DNA of 9,434 nt, taken from positions 1 to 9,434 of the forward strand of contig JBFKMV010000190.1 in the NCBI GenBank assembly GCA_041629655.1. Direction: 5' to 3'. The notes beneath the pieces were generated by a model. That model searched no databases, was not told where the DNA came from, and saw only the letters and a list, made by a program, of their open reading frames with translations. Below, piece by piece: positions 6,695 to 9,434 of the stretch. The stretch comes from JBFKMV01 sp041629655. Its GTDB lineage: Bacteria > Acidobacteriota > Polarisedimenticolia > Polarisedimenticolales > Polarisedimenticolaceae. Each line of letters opens with the position of its first letter. Positions within the stretch are counted from its first letter, which is position 1. A program made the translations under genes and the position numbers.

Positions 6695-9434
6695 GATCCG
6701 GCCCCGGACAGCGCAGTGCCCGGCTCGGCCGTGGATGTGTCGGCCGTGCGGAACAGCCGCTGCTTCGCGTTGTCCGCCAGCGCGTAGATGCTCGGGATGA
6801 TCACCAGCGTCAGCGCCGTGGAGCTGATCAGCCCGCTGATCACCGCGATCGCCATCGGCGTGCGGATCTCGGCCCCGTCCCCGAACCCGAGCGCCATCGG
6901 GGTCAGGCCGAGCACCGTGGTGGCGGTGGTCATCAGGATCGGCCGCAGGCGCACCGAGCCGGCCTGCACGATCGCGTCATCGCGCGACAGCCCGCGCGCG
7001 CGGAGCTGGTTGATGTAGTCCACCAGCACGATCGCGTTGTTGACCACGATCCCGGCGAGCATGATCATGCCCAGGAACACCACGATCGACAACGTCAGGC
7101 CGAGCAGCTTGAGTGTGAGCACGGTGCCGATGAACGCCAGCGGGATCGTGAGCATGATCACCAGCGGGTGGATCAGCGACTCGAACTGCGCAGCCATGAT
7201 CACGTAGACCAGGAACACCGAGAGCGCCAGCGCGATCCAGAGGCTGCTGCGGCTGCGCTCCCACTCCTCGTTCTGGCCCGAGATGAAGAACGTCATGTTC
7301 TCCGGCCAGTCGACGCGCCGCTGCAGCGTGTCGCGGATCTTCCACGTCGCCGCGGAGAGCGAGCCCTCGGCGATGTTCGCGCCGACCACCGCCACCCGCC
7401 GCCCGTCGATCCGCCGGACCTCGCTGGGGCCCTCGCCCAGCGTGACGTCGGCCACCGAGGACAGCCGGATCGGGCGGTCGCCGCCGGGGTTGATGATCAC
7501 GCCGCGCACGTCGTCGACGGTCTCGCGATCGGCCTGCTTGAGCTGCACCACGATCGGGATCCGGCGGTCCTTGAGATTGAACTTGGTCGCCTCGAACCCC
7601 TTGACCTTGTCGCGCACCAGCCGCGCCACCTCGCCGATGTTCAGGCCGTACAGCGACAGCCGGTCGCGGTCGTAGACCACCTGCACCTCGGGCGCGCCGA
7701 CGCGCAGCGAGGTCTCGACGTCCGCCAGCTCCGGCAACACGGCCATCAGGTCGCGGACCTGCGCCGCGTACTGGCGCAGCTTGACCAGGTCGTCGCCGTG
7801 CACCTCGACCTCGATCGGCGTCTTGGAGCTGAACAGCACCGGACGCACGACGCGCGCGTCGAGGTCCGGGATGCCCTCGAACTTCTCGCGCAGGCGGGCG
7901 ATCACCGCCTGCTCGGTGATCGCACCGCGGCTCTCCGCGTCGAGGATGACCTTGAAGCGGGCGGTGTGCTCGCCCTCGTCGGAGCGCTGCGAGGTCGCGG
8001 AGTCGTAGCCCACGGTCAGCAGCAACGACTCGATGTTCTCGCGCTCGCTCACGATCGCCTGCTCGATCGGGGCCACGACCGCTTCGGTCTCCTCCAGCGG
8101 CGTGCCCACCGGCAGCGCCACCTCGACGGTGAACTCGCCCTGGTGCACCTCGGGCAGCAGCTCGCTGTCCAGCGACCGCACGACCTGCCAGGTGACCCAG
8201 AAGCAGCCGACCACGACCAGCACCACGACCCAGGTATGGGCCAGCGCCGAGCGCAGCAGCGCGGGATACCCGCGGCTCAGCCCGCGCAGGCTCCAGTCGG
8301 TGATCTGCTTGGGCACCCACAGCACGACCCAGAAGATCGCGCCGAGCACCGGCGCCAGCACGCGCACCACCAACGCGATCAGGATCGTCAGCGCGAGCAG
8401 GACCAGCTTGCCCACCAGCTCCAGCAGCGTGCCGACGACCAGCCGCAGCGTCCAGTACGGGGCGGCCAGCAGCGCCAGCAGCGCCCGCGCGACCCACAAC
8501 AGCGGGAGCAGCGGGAACAACCAGCGCGGGAGCCGTCCGAGGCTCCAGATCGCCCGCCACCCGGAGAACGAGCGCCGGAACGCGTCCCAGGAGTAGAAGT
8601 GCAGCAGGTTCCAGTCGGACAGGCGGCGGGTGCCGAAGCTGAAGCCTTTGCGGCTGGCCAGCATCGGGATGAAGAACACCGCCACGATCAGCGAGACCAA
8701 GAGCGAGACGACGACGGCGAACCCGAGATCGCCGAAGGCCTGGCCGGCCAGCCCCTCGACGAACACCATCGGAAAGAACACGGCGATCGAGGTCAGGGTC
8801 GAGGCGAACACCGCGCCGCGCACCTCGCGCGTGCCGCGCTCGGCGGCGCCGGTGATGTCGTCACCCTCCTCGCGGCAGCGGAAGATCGACTCCAGCACGA
8901 CGATCGACGAGTCGACGAGCATGCCGATGCCGAGCGCCAGACCGCCGAGCGACATGATGTTGAGCGAAACGTCGAGCAGGTTGAGCGGCGCGAAGGTCAC
9001 CAAGAGCGAGATCGGGATGCTGACGCCGATGATCGCGGTGCTCTTCACGTTGCGCAGGAACAGGTACAGGATCAGGATCGCCAGCAGCCCGCCCAGGATC
9101 GCGGTGTTCCGCACCTCGTTGATGCTGCTCTCGATGAACAACGAGCGGTCGGCGACCAGCTTCAGCGACGCGCCCTCTTCGTTGTGGATCCGCGCGGCCA
9201 GCCCGCTGGCCTCGGGCGGCCCGCGGCGCTGGCCCGCGTCGGCCGCCGCCGCCGCCTGCTGCTGCTCCGGATCGAAGTCCCCGAGCGCGAGGCGGACCCG
9301 CCGGGCCATCGCCACGATGTTGGCGTCGCCCTCCTTCATGATCTCGATCTGCACGCTCGCGCCGCCGTCGGTGCGGGTCGCGATCTCGCGCTCCTTGTGC
9401 GAGCGGACCACCTCGCCGAGGTCCTTGACGCGCA
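6676..9434 (-). CDS. RND-family efflux transporter with enlarged TM6-TM7 linker, 5' end cut by window
   Basis: This is the first visible gene of the operon, an RND inner-membrane pump subunit. The frame stays open to the window edge, and the codons at 9412-9432 read RVKDLGE, the usual end of the first porter region, so the GTG at 9411 is not the true start. About 250 residues are missing; the whole protein would be near 1170-1180 residues, longer than usual. Numbering from the GTG at 9411: TM2-TM6 about 104-251 with VDSS in TM4 (166-169); TM7 about 394-412; periplasmic half to about 720; TM8-TM12 about 724-877 with VVNNAIVLVDYIN in TM10 (789-801) and RLRP in TM11 (821-824). Two oddities: a Gln/Ala-rich segment at about 47-75 in the porter domain, and a linker of about 140 residues between TM6 and TM7 containing extra hydrophobic stretches. 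It resembles but clearly differs from the downstream transporter. The family is certain; the partial status is certain. Confidence 0.95.
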   Translation of the reverse strand, partial: RVKDLGEVVRSHKEREIATRTDGGASVQIEIMKEGDANIVAMARRVRLALGDFDPEQQQAAAAADAGQRRGPPEASGLAARIHNEEGASLKLVADRSLFIESSINEVRNTAILGGLLAILILYLFLRNVKSTAIIGVSIPISLLVTFAPLNLLDVSLNIMSLGGLALGIGMLVDSSIVVLESIFRCREEGDDITGAAERGTREVRGAVFASTLTSIAVFFPMVFVEGLAGQAFGDLGFAVVVSLLVSLIVAVFFIPMLASRKGFSFGTRRLSDWNLLHFYSWDAFRRSFSGWRAIWSLGRLPRWLFPLLPLLWVARALLALLAAPYWTLRLVVGTLLELVGKLVLLALTILIALVVRVLAPVLGAIFWVVLWVPKQITDWSLRGLSRGYPALLRSALAHTWVVVLVVVGCFWVTWQVVRSLDSELLPEVHQGEFTVEVALPVGTPLEETEAVVAPIEQAIVSERENIESLLLTVGYDSATSQRSDEGEHTARFKVILDAESRGAITEQAVIARLREKFEGIPDLDARVVRPVLFSSKTPIEVEVHGDDLVKLRQYAAQVRDLMAVLPELADVETSLRVGAPEVQVVYDRDRLSLYGLNIGEVARLVRDKVKGFEATKFNLKDRRIPIVVQLKQADRETVDDVRGVIINPGGDRPIRLSSVADVTLGEGPSEVRRIDGRRVAVVGANIAEGSLSAATWKIRDTLQRRVDWPENMTFFISGQNEEWERSRSSLWIALALSVFLVYVIMAAQFESLIHPLVIMLTIPLAFIGTVLTLKLLGLTLSIVVFLGMIMLAGIVVNNAIVLVDYINQLRARGLSRDDAIVQAGSVRLRPILMTTATTVLGLTPMALGFGDGAEIRTPMAIAVISGLISSTALTLVIIPSIYALADNAKQRLFRTADTSTAEPGTALSGAGSETVTP

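Noticed and set aside
6977..8560. A 527-codon open frame on the minus strand, overlapping the partial RND gene in another frame
   Set aside because: Its composition is Arg, Ala, Gly and Pro rich with no domain. It lies entirely within the conserved transporter reading frame.
9409..9411. GTG as the start codon of the first RND gene
   Set aside because: The frame continues upstream to the window edge with RND-like residues (RVKDLGE), and the first transmembrane helix and first porter segment are missing downstream of the GTG.

Overview
The window is GC-rich DNA, by eye about two thirds G+C, with strong GC bias at third codon positions. It comes from a Gram-negative-type bacterium: it encodes a sigma-54 activator and two RND inner-membrane transporters, which normally work with an outer membrane. 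The FHA-GAF-AAA+ (sigma-54)-Fis architecture and the high GC fit Myxococcota best. Planctomycetota, Acidobacteriota and similar phyla are also possible, and the sequence alone does not decide.

Layout. (a) Bases 1-73: a short GC-rich leader with a small inverted repeat and a possible -10-like hexamer placed exactly where a leaderless transcript would need it. (b) 74-1969, plus strand: a complete sigma-54-dependent activator with an N-terminal phosphothreonine-binding FHA domain, a GAF sensor domain, an intact AAA+ core and a C-terminal Fis-type helix-turn-helix. (c) 1970-2457: a 488-base gap between convergent genes with no credible protein gene. It holds two weak terminator-like hairpins and a long GC-rich imperfect inverted repeat. 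(d) 2458-9434, minus strand: a three-gene operon read from right to left. The first gene is a large RND transporter cut by the right edge of the window. The second is a complete 1054-residue RND transporter that starts inside the stop codon of the first (ATGA). The third is an ATP-grasp protein of the D-alanine-D-alanine ligase superfamily, starting 10 bases after the second transporter ends.

How the parts may work together. The two RND genes are paralogous, translationally coupled and different in sequence, so a heteromeric pump of the MdtB/MdtC kind is a reasonable inference. The periplasmic adaptor that RND pumps need is not in the window and would be expected upstream, beyond base 9434. 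The ATP-grasp gene at the end of the operon keeps its ATP and metal residues but diverges from true Ddl enzymes in the substrate-facing motifs. One inference is that the operon couples peptide-bond (amino acid ligase) chemistry to export. The convergent regulator is not necessarily connected to the operon, whose promoter lies outside the window.

The best candidates for something new are the RND-RND-ATP-grasp linkage and the enlarged hydrophobic linker between transmembrane helices 6 and 7 of the first transporter. Long antisense reading frames over the transporter genes are treated as codon-bias shadows.
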